A stretch of 64,000 nucleotides of DNA from Enterococcus lactis (GTDB lineage: Bacteria; Bacillota; Bacilli; Lactobacillales; Enterococcaceae). Location: positions 1 through 64,000 of the forward strand of contig NZ_BNJW01000005.1 in assembly GCF_015751045.1 (NCBI RefSeq), read 5' to 3'. Below, one piece after another: positions 17,805 to 26,653 of the stretch (position 1 is its first letter; each line of letters opens with the position of its first letter). The position numbers were made by a program, and so were the translations under genes. A model generated the notes under the pieces. The model saw nothing but the letters and a program-made list of their open reading frames with translations. It did no database searches and had not been told where the DNA came from.

Positions 17805-19454
17805 ATTGTTTGTTTTATACAGACAAGCTTCATAAGGTGCTAGTGTTCCTTTTTTTTCAAAGTTTCCGTTAGAAGAATTTGACAAGAGTAATGTCCATGA
17901 CTGATCTGCTTCTTTTGGGAGTTCATAGTCAGCAAATGATTCTGTCAAGTTTACCATAATAAGATACTGTTCATCTTCTAAATCTCTTTCATAGACATAT
18001 AGTTGTGGATGTTCATGAAGATACTCTTTAAAAGAACCGTATATCAGGCCTCTATTGATTTGTCTAATGCGGATCATGTTCTTATAGAATTGCAAGATCG
18101 AATCCGGTTCATGTTCTTGTTGTTCTACATTGATCGTTTTGGTATTTGGATTAGTGATCATCCAAGGCTCCTGTGTAGAAAAGCCAGCATATTCTTCTGA
18201 AGTCCATTGCATGGGTGTTCTGCTATTGTCTCTGGTGGTTTCACGAATAATATCCAATGCTTCTTCTCTTGTCTTATAATCCGGAAATCCAAGTAGTCTT
18301 TCGTATAGTCTTTTCGAATCCACTGCATCAACTTGATCGATCGATTCAAAAGGCATATTCGTCATTCCAATTTCTTGTCCTTGATAAATAAATGGCGTTC
18401 CTTGCAAAAAGAAATACATCATAGCAATTGCTTTTGCAGACATAGCCCAAAATTCGGGACGGGTATCTCCGAACACAGAAACGGCACGAGGAACATCATG
18501 GTTTTCCATATATAAAGCGTTCCATCCGATACCATCTAGGGAAGTTTGCCAAGCACTTAATGCATGTTTTAACTTAAGGACGTCTAATTGCCCTTCTTTT
18601 TCTTGCTGCCAAATATGGATATGATCGAATTCAAAGATCATATCGAAATAACCGTCTTTTCCTACCCATTCCGGCCCTTCTTCTGCAGTGACGCCGCTTG
18701 CTTCTCCGACTGTCATGATATCGTATTCTTCGAAAACATGTTTCAAATCAGTCAAATGTTCTTCGATTCCCGAGACATTCTGAAAGGGTGAAAAAAAAGG
18801 GTTCTCTGTGGCTTTTACTGAATATTCATCTTTTTTTACATGAGAAATCGCATCTAAGCGAAATCCGTCTATCCCTTTATCTAGCCACCATCGAATCATA
18901 TTGAATAGTTCTTCTTTCAATTTCTCACTTTCCCAATTTAAGTCTGGTTGTTCTTTCGCAAAGACATGCAGATAATACTGTCCTGTTTCGTGAGAATATT
19001 CCCAAGCAGAGCCGCCGAAAATCGATGTCCAATTATTTGGTTCTTTGCCATCTACTCCATCGACCCAAATGTAATAATCTCGATAAGGGCTTTCTTTGGA
19101 TTTCTTCGATTCTTCAAACCATTGATGCTGATCCGAACTGTGGTTGATGACAAGATCCATAATGACTTTGATTCCCAGTTCATGTGCTTCTTTCAGCAAT
19201 AAATCAAACTCTTCCATCGTCCCGAATCGCTTTTCTATGTCTTGATAGTCACTTACGTCATAACCATTATCGATAAATGGAGATTGATAGATTGGATTGA
19301 TCCAGATAAATCCGATGCCAAGATCTTTCAAGTATCCAAGTTTTTCGCGGATCCCATTGATATCTCCTTGTCCATCGCCGTTGCTATCTTTGAAACTGGC
19401 CGGATAGATTTGATAGCCTACTGCTTCTTTCCACCATTTTTGTTCTTGTATCAT
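17802..19454 (-). CDS. malL: GH13 family alpha-glucosidase / oligo-1,6-glucosidase
   Basis: Cytoplasmic 550-aa glycoside hydrolase of the GH13_31 type. Conserved blocks are VMDLVINHSSD, the nucleophile region GFRLDAISH (Asp about 198), the acid/base MTVGEASG and YMENHDVPR. The N-terminus KWWKEAVGYQIYPASFKDSNGDG is characteristic. It cleaves glucose from short malto- or isomalto-oligosaccharides; which linkage is preferred cannot be fixed by eye. Its promoter has a GTTACCGGTAAC palindrome shared with the maltodextrin operon 25 kb away, so it is probably part of the same regulon. Confidence 0.85.
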   Translation of the reverse strand: MIQEQKWWKEAVGYQIYPASFKDSNGDGQGDINGIREKLGYLKDLGIGFIWINPIYQSPFIDNGYDVSDYQDIEKRFGTMEEFDLLLKEAHELGIKVIMDLVINHSSDQHQWFEESKKSKESPYRDYYIWVDGVDGKEPNNWTSIFGGSAWEYSHETGQYYLHVFAKEQPDLNWESEKLKEELFNMIRWWLDKGIDGFRLDAISHVKKDEYSVKATENPFFSPFQNVSGIEEHLTDLKHVFEEYDIMTVGEASGVTAEEGPEWVGKDGYFDMIFEFDHIHIWQQEKEGQLDVLKLKHALSAWQTSLDGIGWNALYMENHDVPRAVSVFGDTRPEFWAMSAKAIAMMYFFLQGTPFIYQGQEIGMTNMPFESIDQVDAVDSKRLYERLLGFPDYKTREEALDIIRETTRDNSRTPMQWTSEEYAGFSTQEPWMITNPNTKTINVEQQEHEPDSILQFYKNMIRIRQINRGLIYGSFKEYLHEHPQLYVYERDLEDEQYLIMVNLTESFADYELPKEADQSWTLLLSNSSNGNFEKKGTLAPYEACLYKTNN

Positions 19455-19515
19455 ATCGTTTCACTCCTTTAACGGTCCCTCTTGATTATAACCGATTCTA
19501 TTTTAGAAGTATCCT

Positions 19516-19529
19516 TGTTACCGGTAACT
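19516..19529. promoter_or_regulatory. MalR-type operator upstream of the alpha-glucosidase
   Basis: GTTACCGGTAAC (19517-19528) is a perfect LacI-family palindrome with central CCGG. It lies upstream of a TATAAT -10 for the minus-strand gene. The same word occurs at 48300 and, with one mismatch, at 50161. Confidence 0.8.
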
Positions 19530-19540
19530 AGAAACGAAAA

Positions 19541-19573
19541 GCTCAACGAATCTGCTAAGTGCGTTCGTTGAGC
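19541..19573 (-). terminator. Terminator of the AAA/VWA operon
   Basis: GCTCAACGAA (19541-19550) and TTCGTTGAGC (19564-19573) form a 10-bp stem just downstream of the AAA/VWA stop, with TTTT on the minus strand. Confidence 0.75.
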
Positions 19574-19582
19574 TTTATTTTA

Positions 19583-21826
19583 TCATAGATAACGGGCAAT
19601 CAATTGAATCATTTGCTTGGGAAATTCATTTAGGTCAGTAATATCTACAAAACGGCTTTCACCGTAGATCGACTTGATCTCTTCTTTGTCTTGACCAATA
19701 GCTGCGGAAACAAATAATATGCCTTGACGCTCGTATTCTTTCAAAACAGACTGGATGTCCTCTTTTGCTTTTTTGCCAGTATAATCTGGCAACGCCTTTG
19801 GCTGACCGTCACTAATATTAAGCAACAGTTTGGTTGTGGCGGATTGTCTGTTTAATTTTTCTGCTGCTAAACGAAGTGCCGCTCCATCACGATTGTTTTG
19901 TCTTGGTTTCATAGTGACTAATTTTTCATTTAACCATTGAAACCCGTCTTCAAATTCTTTATAAGAAAACAAAGAAGTTTTTTCTCTTGCTGAACGGTCT
20001 GCTGTATCCCCGTAAATCAACAAGGGGATATCAACTTTCTTAGCAAATTCTGCAATAGCAATCGCTGCTTTTTTTGCCGCTTCGATCCGATCATCCCGTA
20101 TCATTGATCCAGATTCATCGATCCGCACAGCTACCGCTAAGGAAGGTTGCTCATGTGGCGGGTTCTTTTTGTCAAAATTTCTCAAATCACCATATGCTAC
20201 TCTACTTGCGTTAAACCGCTGTCCTTCATATTTTCCCTTTTGGTACGTCTCTGTTTGTTCATTATCCAGTAATTCTAAAATTTGTCGGCTAAGTGATTCT
20301 ACTATCGGCATGACTTGCATTTGTAGCTCACGTGCTTCTTGCGTTTTTCCTTGGAAAGCTGGTCGGTGAACGATGAGACCTTCTTTTTCATGAATCGTTT
20401 CCTTCATGATTTGCCGCGCTTCTTTATTTAATTGCTTCTTGATTTCCTTATCATGTGTTTCCATGTCAGAGGCAGACATTTCTTGGGAATCCTCTTCTGT
20501 TTGTTGTTGTTCCTTCTGATTTTTCCCTTCGATATCGCTCTTGCGTTCTTTTTGCATTTGAGGAGGCATCTCGTTTTTTTCTGTTGTTTTCTCTAGTCTC
20601 TCTGCTCCCTCATTTGGTTCTTCAGCAGACAGTTGTTTCTTTTCATCTAAGCGCAAAGTTTCTTCAGCATCTTCAGTGATGTTTCGTTCGTTTGCTTCTT
20701 CGGCGCCGATAGTTCTTCCTTTTGCATGCTCAGATTGAGGTTCTATTTGAGGATAGCCCCATTTTTCTTTTCTCAAAATGTCTTGAAGTTCCAATAGCAA
20801 TCCACTCTCAGACAAAGCTTGCTCAAGGATCGCCAATTCATCTGGATCAGTGGATAATTTATACAAAACTTTTGGATAAATCGACTGGAGTAAATCTTGT
20901 CCTTGCTTATAGGTATTCGCCCAATAAAAATATGAACGCATTCCTGCTACACCTTTGATGGCATTTGCTTTTGCAGTTTCATCCAATAAACGGATAATCT
21001 CTGCCATCTTCATAAGGAGTTCTTGATTTTGAATCTGGGTTTTCGCCATCGCACGTTCTGCCATGACTTCTAAGGCAGGAAGATCCATTTTTTCCGCATG
21101 CTGCATCCGATCTCTTAAGGATTCATTTAAGGGTCGATTTCCTTGATAGTTTCGATTTGTGGTAATGACAATAATACAATCTGGATGGCGACGAATGATT
21201 CCTGTTGGCAAATTCAATATCCCATTGGGTTCGAGCGCTGAGTTAAGTGCCACAAGAACAGAAGCATCACGGATGACAGTCGGCTCTTGGATCTCTAATA
21301 GATATCCTTTTTCGATCGCTCGAACGATTTCAGAAGGATAATAACTATAATGGATTGCATCTGGATAATCGGCTTCGATTCTTTGAACTAACTCTGCTAA
21401 TTTTTCTTTGGCAGAAAAAGAATCAATGCCGTAATGGTTCTGGATCAGTGTCAGTACAGCTTCAAGTGTATCTGTTTGGTAAATAGCTTCCAGCAATTCT
21501 TGGTCTTGTTCTTTATCGGAATCTACTACAGGTAATAAGGCGCCGAACACATCTGATTTATCCATATCTGCAAAACATGTCACTTTTGTATAGGGAAGTT
21601 GCAAATCAGCAGATAGTGCTTTTGCTAACTGTGTCTTACCCGATCCGGCGTCTCCTTCTAAAAGAACGTTACTGATTTTCATTTCAGGATCTTGCCAATT
21701 TTCTTTGATTTCAGAGGCGATCCGCCACTCTTCTGCACTTGTCCGATGGCTTTTCGGTTTCTTCCAGATCATTTGCTTTTCTAGCCGTGAAAAGGTCCGG
21801 TTTTCTGTTAGTGAGAAATTCTCCAT
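19583..21826 (-). CDS. MoxR-like AAA ATPase fused to a VWA domain
   Basis: 747 residues. The N-terminal AAA+ domain has Walker A LLEGDAGSGKTQLAKA (about 56-70), a Walker B/sensor segment CIIVITTNRNYQGNRPL and an arginine-rich SLRDRMQ. A charged Glu/Lys/Gln linker (about 360-470) leads to a C-terminal VWA domain with the metal site RIDESGSM (about 590) and LLLNISDGQ. MoxR and VWA partners are usually separate genes that act as a metal-insertion or remodelling chaperone pair (RavA-ViaA, NorQ-NorD, CoxD-CoxE); here they are one polypeptide. A small gene precedes it by 32 bp, behind a large palindrome. Client protein unknown. Confidence 0.82.
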   Translation of the reverse strand: MENFSLTENRTFSRLEKQMIWKKPKSHRTSAEEWRIASEIKENWQDPEMKISNVLLEGDAGSGKTQLAKALSADLQLPYTKVTCFADMDKSDVFGALLPVVDSDKEQDQELLEAIYQTDTLEAVLTLIQNHYGIDSFSAKEKLAELVQRIEADYPDAIHYSYYPSEIVRAIEKGYLLEIQEPTVIRDASVLVALNSALEPNGILNLPTGIIRRHPDCIIVITTNRNYQGNRPLNESLRDRMQHAEKMDLPALEVMAERAMAKTQIQNQELLMKMAEIIRLLDETAKANAIKGVAGMRSYFYWANTYKQGQDLLQSIYPKVLYKLSTDPDELAILEQALSESGLLLELQDILRKEKWGYPQIEPQSEHAKGRTIGAEEANERNITEDAEETLRLDEKKQLSAEEPNEGAERLEKTTEKNEMPPQMQKERKSDIEGKNQKEQQQTEEDSQEMSASDMETHDKEIKKQLNKEARQIMKETIHEKEGLIVHRPAFQGKTQEARELQMQVMPIVESLSRQILELLDNEQTETYQKGKYEGQRFNASRVAYGDLRNFDKKNPPHEQPSLAVAVRIDESGSMIRDDRIEAAKKAAIAIAEFAKKVDIPLLIYGDTADRSAREKTSLFSYKEFEDGFQWLNEKLVTMKPRQNNRDGAALRLAAEKLNRQSATTKLLLNISDGQPKALPDYTGKKAKEDIQSVLKEYERQGILFVSAAIGQDKEEIKSIYGESRFVDITDLNEFPKQMIQLIARYL

Positions 21827-21858
21827 GCTTCTCTTCCCCTTTTGATCATCTCTGTCTA

Positions 21859-22338
21859 TTAATATCCTAACTCATCTAAAAGACGTTTTAAAATACGGAA
21901 TCGTTCCCCAATCAGTTCTCCGTCTTTTTGTAGTGTATCGTAATACAAAATAATGTCTTCATCGATCTTTGGATTTTTGGTATCTACCTCGACTGTCATC
22001 CGGTTTCCCTGCAAACCAATGATGTCCACAACTGGATTTTCTGGATCATAGAATTTTTCATAACGATAAGCATCTTGAAAGTATAAACTTCCTTGTGCAG
22101 CTAAGATCGCTAAATCTAAAATACGTGTAATTGGTAATTCTTCTGATTGTCGAGACCATTTTTCTCCAGTATGTCGCCATACTTTGCCTGATATGTCGAC
22201 TTTTCCACGGTCATTCCATTGAGCGAGACCCAAAGAAAGACCTTTTGCGTCCGTATTCAATGCATTTCTTCCATCAACTTTATCGTAGTCTTCTACAACG
22301 AGCACTGGTTTATGTTTTAAATTTGTAGGTATTTCCAT
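21859..22338 (-). CDS. Small partner of the AAA/VWA protein, DUF6530-like
   Basis: 159-residue hydrophilic protein without signal or membrane helix, starting MEIPTNLKHKPVLVVEDYD and containing GLSLGLAQWNDRGKVDISGKVWRHTGEKWSRQSEELP. I believe this is the family called DUF6530 but cannot verify it. No catalytic motif is apparent. It is the first gene of a two-gene operon with the AAA/VWA fusion, so it is a likely adaptor, client or regulator of that machine. Confidence 0.65.
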   Translation of the reverse strand: MEIPTNLKHKPVLVVEDYDKVDGRNALNTDAKGLSLGLAQWNDRGKVDISGKVWRHTGEKWSRQSEELPITRILDLAILAAQGSLYFQDAYRYEKFYDPENPVVDIIGLQGNRMTVEVDTKNPKIDEDIILYYDTLQKDGELIGERFRILKRLLDELGY

Positions 22339-22365
22339 GATTTTAATTCCTCGTCTTTCTATTTT

Positions 22366-22402
22366 TAGTAAATTAGTAAATCAGTAGTTTACTAATTTAC
22401 TA
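22366..22402. promoter_or_regulatory. Long perfect palindrome in the AAA/VWA operon promoter
   Basis: TAGTAAATTAGTAAA (22366-22380) and its exact complement (22388-22402) flank a 7-base loop. Each arm itself repeats TAGTAAA, so four half-sites are present. It lies 28 bp upstream of the operon start, a good position for an operator of an unlinked repressor. Confidence 0.7.
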
Positions 22403-22479
22403 AACTATATGCGACATTATAAATGACTGAAGAGAGAAATGCAAAGAAAAAGAGCCTGTTTGTTAGAAATACATAAAAA

Positions 22480-22535
22480 CATCATCTTGCTCTTCTGCAC
22501 GTTCATTTATCGCGTGAATAAAGAGCAAGATGATG
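22480..22535 (-). terminator. Terminator of degV
   Basis: Perfect 15-bp arms (22480-22494 and 22521-22535) with a secondary GCACG/CGTG stem in the loop; a T run follows on the minus strand. Confidence 0.75.
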
Positions 22536-22571
22536 TAGAATATTTTTGGTTTGTTTTTTGAATAAAAGGAA

Positions 22572-23420
22572 TTATTGCGCTGAAATGGCGATGCCGATGG
22601 CTTTTTCGCCTAAATGTGTACCAATGACTGGTCCAAAATGACCAACTTCGATTTCTGCATTTGGATATTTTTTCTGCAATTTCTCTTTTTCCGCAATCGC
22701 TACTTCTAAATTGTTTGCATGTATCACGTAAAGTTTGACTGGCGGTTGTATTTCGTTATTTCTTTTGCCAATGATTTCTTCAGCCCGAGCAAATGCTTTT
22801 TTACTTGAACGGATTTTTTCGAATAAAACAATTTTTCCTTCAGAAAATGTCAGGATCGGTTTGATTTTCAATAGGCTACCAATCAGTGCAGCGCCATTGG
22901 TCAATCGCCCTCCCCGTACTAAATTGTTCAAATCATCTACAATTAGATAAGCGTAAGTATTATCTCGAATTCGATCGACATGCGCAAGTATCTCATCAAG
23001 GGGCTGACCTTCATCATTTAAGTCTAAGGCAGCTTCTACCATATGTCCCATCGGCATACTAGTGATCTTAGAGTCATAAGGAATGACCGTTACTCCACTG
23101 ATATTGTCTTTCATCGCAAATAAGGTGTTGACGAAACCAGAAATACCTGAAGAAAGATGGATACTTAAAATCGTGTCATACCCTTTCTCTTTCAATTCCT
23201 CATATAAAGCCAAAACTTCCCCTACGACAGGTTGTGAAGTAGTAGGAAAATCTTTACTGTTTTTTAAAAGTCCATAATATTCATCCGCTTCGATATCGAT
23301 TCCTTCGTTATAAATTTTCCCATCCATAATCAAAGGGATTGGAATCACGAATAAGTCGGGATGGTTCTTGATACGTTCCGGCAGATACGCCGAACTATCT
23401 GTAACTACTGCAAGTTTCAT
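22572..23420 (-). CDS. DegV family fatty-acid-binding protein
   Basis: 282 residues. Family marks are MKLAVVTDSSAYLP, the TSQPVVGE segment, LSIHLSSGISGF and VVDDLNNLVRGGRL. DegV/FakB proteins bind a fatty acid and present it to the FakA kinase for phospholipid synthesis. Start follows GAGGAAA. It appears monocistronic, ending in a strong hairpin. Which fatty acid it prefers is not visible. No fakA gene is in the window. Confidence 0.88.
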   Translation of the reverse strand: MKLAVVTDSSAYLPERIKNHPDLFVIPIPLIMDGKIYNEGIDIEADEYYGLLKNSKDFPTTSQPVVGEVLALYEELKEKGYDTILSIHLSSGISGFVNTLFAMKDNISGVTVIPYDSKITSMPMGHMVEAALDLNDEGQPLDEILAHVDRIRDNTYAYLIVDDLNNLVRGGRLTNGAALIGSLLKIKPILTFSEGKIVLFEKIRSSKKAFARAEEIIGKRNNEIQPPVKLYVIHANNLEVAIAEKEKLQKKYPNAEIEVGHFGPVIGTHLGEKAIGIAISAQ

Positions 23421-23509
23421 GTGTTTAATTTCCTCGTTTCAAAGAATTTTTCCAGACCTCATAACTATATCATAAGTAAGATTAGATATGAAACTAAAAT
23501 TGGAAAATA

Positions 23510-23548
23510 GAAAAACGACAAGCGTAATCATACGAATTGCCGTTTTTC
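23510..23548 (-). terminator. Terminator of the flippase gene
   Basis: GAAAAACGACAA and TTGCCGTTTTTC form a stem with one mismatch, 30 bp downstream of the stop on the minus strand, with T-rich flanks. Confidence 0.7.
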
Positions 23549-23577
23549 TAGCGACAGCAAAAAGACGACTAGTTAGC

Positions 23578-25188
23578 CTATTCTTTGCTTCCGCTACGAT
23601 GTTTAACATTTTTCAACATTCGGAACCCATTTTTTCCGAATTGAGAAAATAAAAATACTAAACCCCCAATACTTCCTAAAGCCACACAATAAACCATTGC
23701 ATAACTTTTTGATTCCATTGACAATCGCTGATTCAGCAAAAAGAAAATGATAAAACATACCGCAAGCATAATCAAGGTAGATCGGAAAGTTTTTAAGAAA
23801 AAACTGCTGATTTTTGCTAAAGGTGCTATTCGGTATTCTTTGCACATAAAGTGATAACCACGAACAAAGACGATGCCGAATGCCAAGCCATTTGATAAGC
23901 TCATCCCGTATCCGCCAACTAGACCTAGTCCGATTACTTGGAAGATGACTTTCAGGATAATTGCTTCTACAGTTAGTCGAATCGCAAAACGATGGTGGTT
24001 CAGAGATTGAAGCATCGTAGACAGAATCGTGAATAAAGAGAAAAACAAAGAAGCTAACAAAGCCATTTGGAAATAACCAACACTTTCAGGATCATAACCA
24101 AAAAACAATGTGTATAATGGACCAGCTAATAAAGACATCCCGGTCAATGAAGGAAGAAGGATCAATAACGCAATCGAAAAACTGTCTCCTACTGTCTTTT
24201 CGATTTGTAAACGATCTTTTTTCTTCATTGTGCTTAGTATTGGCAAACTACTTATAGCAACTGTTCCTACCATGGAAATCAGGATCAATGTCAGTTTGTT
24301 TGGATTAACAGAAGCACGACTGAATAAGAATTCCAGTTGCTGATCTGCAATATCTGGACGGAAAAAGTGAAGCAGTGGTTTCATCGTTACTTGGTCGATC
24401 ATCTGAACGATAGTAATGACGGAGCCGACAAAAATGAACGGTAGTGTTTCCCGAATGATAGAGACAGAGGCAGATCGGTTTTCTCTTTCGAAGTAACGGC
24501 TGGAAATCAAAAAGTCTTTAAGTTCAAAGAAGTCTTTTCTGCGTCCGACGATATACATATGGATAATCGCAGCTAACCCGCCAAAGAAAGAAGCAACTGT
24601 ACTGATCAATACAGCTTCTAATATGGTTCCGTCAGTCAATACGCGCAAGTAATAAGTACCAGCCAAGATAACGATCACTCGTACAGCTTGTTCAATAATC
24701 AAAGAAGTTCCATAAGGTCGTAAATCGTTTTTCCCTTGGAAGTATCCTCTCATTGCACTCAAAATCGGGATAGCAACCAAAGATGGGCATAAACTTCGGA
24801 TAGCTAGTATCCCGTTGTTAACGTTAGCGATTGGACTGATTCCGGCTAATAAAGGAGCAAATAAATACATCAACGCAGCAGAGGCGATACCGATGACGAA
24901 CATAATATTGATCGTACTTCGAAAAATCAGCCGACAAGCAGCGTTATCTCCTTCTTTTGTTGCTACAGCTACTTTTTTTGCAATCGCATTTGGAAATCCG
25001 ACTGTACCAAGCATCAGGAACAATCCATATGGAAGATAGCCAACATTGTATAATGTCGTAGCAAGCATACCATCTTGATTGTTCCCCATCATACTTAGCC
25101 AGGGAATCAAATAGACTACCCCTAAAACTTTACATAGAAGATTAGCAAAGGTTAGCCAAAATGTTCCTTGCATCAATTTTTTATTCAT
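23578..25188 (-). CDS. MOP-family polysaccharide/lipid II flippase (YtgP/SpoVB/MurJ-like)
   Basis: 536-residue integral membrane protein with about 14 transmembrane helices. The N-terminus GTFWLTFANLLCKVLGVVYLIPW and the segment FPNAIAKKVA are typical of the MviN/SpoVB/YtgP branch. Predicted role: transbilayer movement of undecaprenyl-linked sugar precursors for peptidoglycan or polysaccharide. Size matches B. subtilis YtgP (about 540). Upstream it faces the azlCD genes across a 240-bp spacer; it is transcribed alone. Confidence 0.8.
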   Translation of the reverse strand: MNKKLMQGTFWLTFANLLCKVLGVVYLIPWLSMMGNNQDGMLATTLYNVGYLPYGLFLMLGTVGFPNAIAKKVAVATKEGDNAACRLIFRSTINIMFVIGIASAALMYLFAPLLAGISPIANVNNGILAIRSLCPSLVAIPILSAMRGYFQGKNDLRPYGTSLIIEQAVRVIVILAGTYYLRVLTDGTILEAVLISTVASFFGGLAAIIHMYIVGRRKDFFELKDFLISSRYFERENRSASVSIIRETLPFIFVGSVITIVQMIDQVTMKPLLHFFRPDIADQQLEFLFSRASVNPNKLTLILISMVGTVAISSLPILSTMKKKDRLQIEKTVGDSFSIALLILLPSLTGMSLLAGPLYTLFFGYDPESVGYFQMALLASLFFSLFTILSTMLQSLNHHRFAIRLTVEAIILKVIFQVIGLGLVGGYGMSLSNGLAFGIVFVRGYHFMCKEYRIAPLAKISSFFLKTFRSTLIMLAVCFIIFFLLNQRLSMESKSYAMVYCVALGSIGGLVFLFSQFGKNGFRMLKNVKHRSGSKE

Positions 25189-25431
25189 CTAATTTCCCTC
25201 AACTATTCTTTCATAAAATAAACATCTTCCCTATTATAGCAAAAAAACATAGAAGGACAAATCCCTCTTTAATTCTTAAAACAAAAAAGAGCTTGCATCA
25301 TAAGTCAACACTAATCTTTTTCTCCGAATAAATGAACTTGCATCCACAATTGGCTGATGCAAATGCAGTTTGGATAGATCAGTTTGAACAACTTATGTCG
25401 CAATCTCTGTTTTTTTAGGGAATAAAACAGT
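25189..25431. repeat. Intergenic spacer with large inverted repeat, downstream of azlD
   Basis: GAGCTTGCATCATAAGT (about 25289-25305) is repeated in inverted, imperfect form as ACTTATGTCGCAATCTC (25388-25404). Inside are a TTGCATC/GATGCAA hairpin (about 25338-25363) and the word CCGAATAAA. It may be a diverged relative of the elements at 8969 and 34992. It probably ends azlCD transcription. Confidence 0.45.
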
Positions 25432-25749
25432 TTAAAGCATGGACAGTAAAAAGACAGACGCAAGTCCTGTCAAAACTGACAATGCCATCGAACGTGTTTT
25501 GTAAGCCACACCTGCTACTAGAATCATTGCAGCTATTTTGATATTCCAAGCAATATCCAGATGTTCATGAGTAATGAAGACATCTTTGAAAGCTAACGCC
25601 GCAAACAATGCTACTGGTACATACTTCATCCAGTCACTAAACCAAGATGGCACTTTTCGATGAGTAAAATAAAGCATCGGGAACAAGCGCGGAATATACG
25701 CAACGATGAACAGACAAGCAACTAAAAACAGCAAATATAGTTTAGTCAT
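25432..25749 (-). CDS. azlD: AzlD-like branched-chain amino acid transport subunit
   Basis: 105-residue protein with three to four transmembrane helices. The start at 25749 is chosen because AGGAGG lies 9 bases before that ATG; it overlaps the azlC stop by 8 bp. The segment YIPRLFPMLYF and the FKDVFI/AAMILVAGVAYKTRSMALSVLTG helices fit AzlD. With AzlC it forms a small exporter, in some species exporting branched-chain amino acids or their analogues. Confidence 0.85.
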   Translation of the reverse strand: MTKLYLLFLVACLFIVAYIPRLFPMLYFTHRKVPSWFSDWMKYVPVALFAALAFKDVFITHEHLDIAWNIKIAAMILVAGVAYKTRSMALSVLTGLASVFLLSML

Positions 25750-26521
25750 GATGGTTGGCCTCCTGTTCCGGGAAGTTGAAGAGCGGTTCATTGACATCTT
25801 TGCCGCGATCCCTTAGTTTCTTGGCTTTTTCTTTTTTAAATGCCTTCTCCAACATAAATCCGGCAAATGAAGCAATAACAGTAGCTGCAATCAAGCCGAA
25901 TGTGTTTTGGAATAATACCATGAAGATCACTCCTAATACACCTGAAAACAAACCTGTAAAGATCAGTAGTGCGTTTTTCATTTGCATGACAAACATAAAT
26001 ATGAACATAGCAGTCAAAGCAAAATGGACAAGGTCAGCATCTACACGAATCACCGAGCCAAAAAAATTACCGATCATGTTGCTACCGGCCCATGCAGCCA
26101 TTGAGAACCAATTGACATATAAAGCCTTTCTTTTGTTCCAAGAGGGGTCAGTTGAGAACTTTAAGTAGTTCACCGCATAGTTTTCATCATTCAGGGATTG
26201 AGAAAAGACAGCTAAAAACGTCCGCTTTTCTTTTTTCATAAAACCGGCAAGACTTGCTCCTAATAATGTATAGCGTAATTCTAAAAAGAAAACCATCAAT
26301 AATGTCGTTGCAAATGATGCTTGCGTCGTAAGCATAGATGCAACTAAAAACTGCGCGCCGCCGGAAAAGACCAGAATCGATAACAGCCCTGATAAGAGAG
26401 GATCAAATCCAACTTTTTGCAACAATACTCCGCAAGCTAATCCCACTGGTATATAGCTTATACAAAGCGGCATCACTGCATGCAAAGCTTGAAGCCATGG
26501 CGCACTTTTCTTTTTGTTCAT
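25742..26521 (-). CDS. azlC: AzlC family branched-chain amino acid exporter
   Basis: 259 residues, about seven transmembrane helices. The family motif GVACGVLLQKVGFDPL and the LELRYTLLGASLA segment are visible. A charged cytoplasmic C-terminal tail (KKEKAKKLRDRGKDVNE) follows the last helix. Its 3' end overlaps azlD, indicating translational coupling. No regulator such as AzlB is adjacent. Confidence 0.87.
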   Translation of the reverse strand: MNKKKSAPWLQALHAVMPLCISYIPVGLACGVLLQKVGFDPLLSGLLSILVFSGGAQFLVASMLTTQASFATTLLMVFFLELRYTLLGASLAGFMKKEKRTFLAVFSQSLNDENYAVNYLKFSTDPSWNKRKALYVNWFSMAAWAGSNMIGNFFGSVIRVDADLVHFALTAMFIFMFVMQMKNALLIFTGLFSGVLGVIFMVLFQNTFGLIAATVIASFAGFMLEKAFKKEKAKKLRDRGKDVNEPLFNFPEQEANHHD

Positions 26522-26653
26522 TAAAATATCTCCTTTAATTACAACAAATAAACAGCGGACTCATTGTAACATAAATTCGCTAAATTGTAGCCGTTTTATT
26601 TAAAAACAAGATTATATTTTTCTCATTTTTGCTTCAATTCATGAACATACGTT

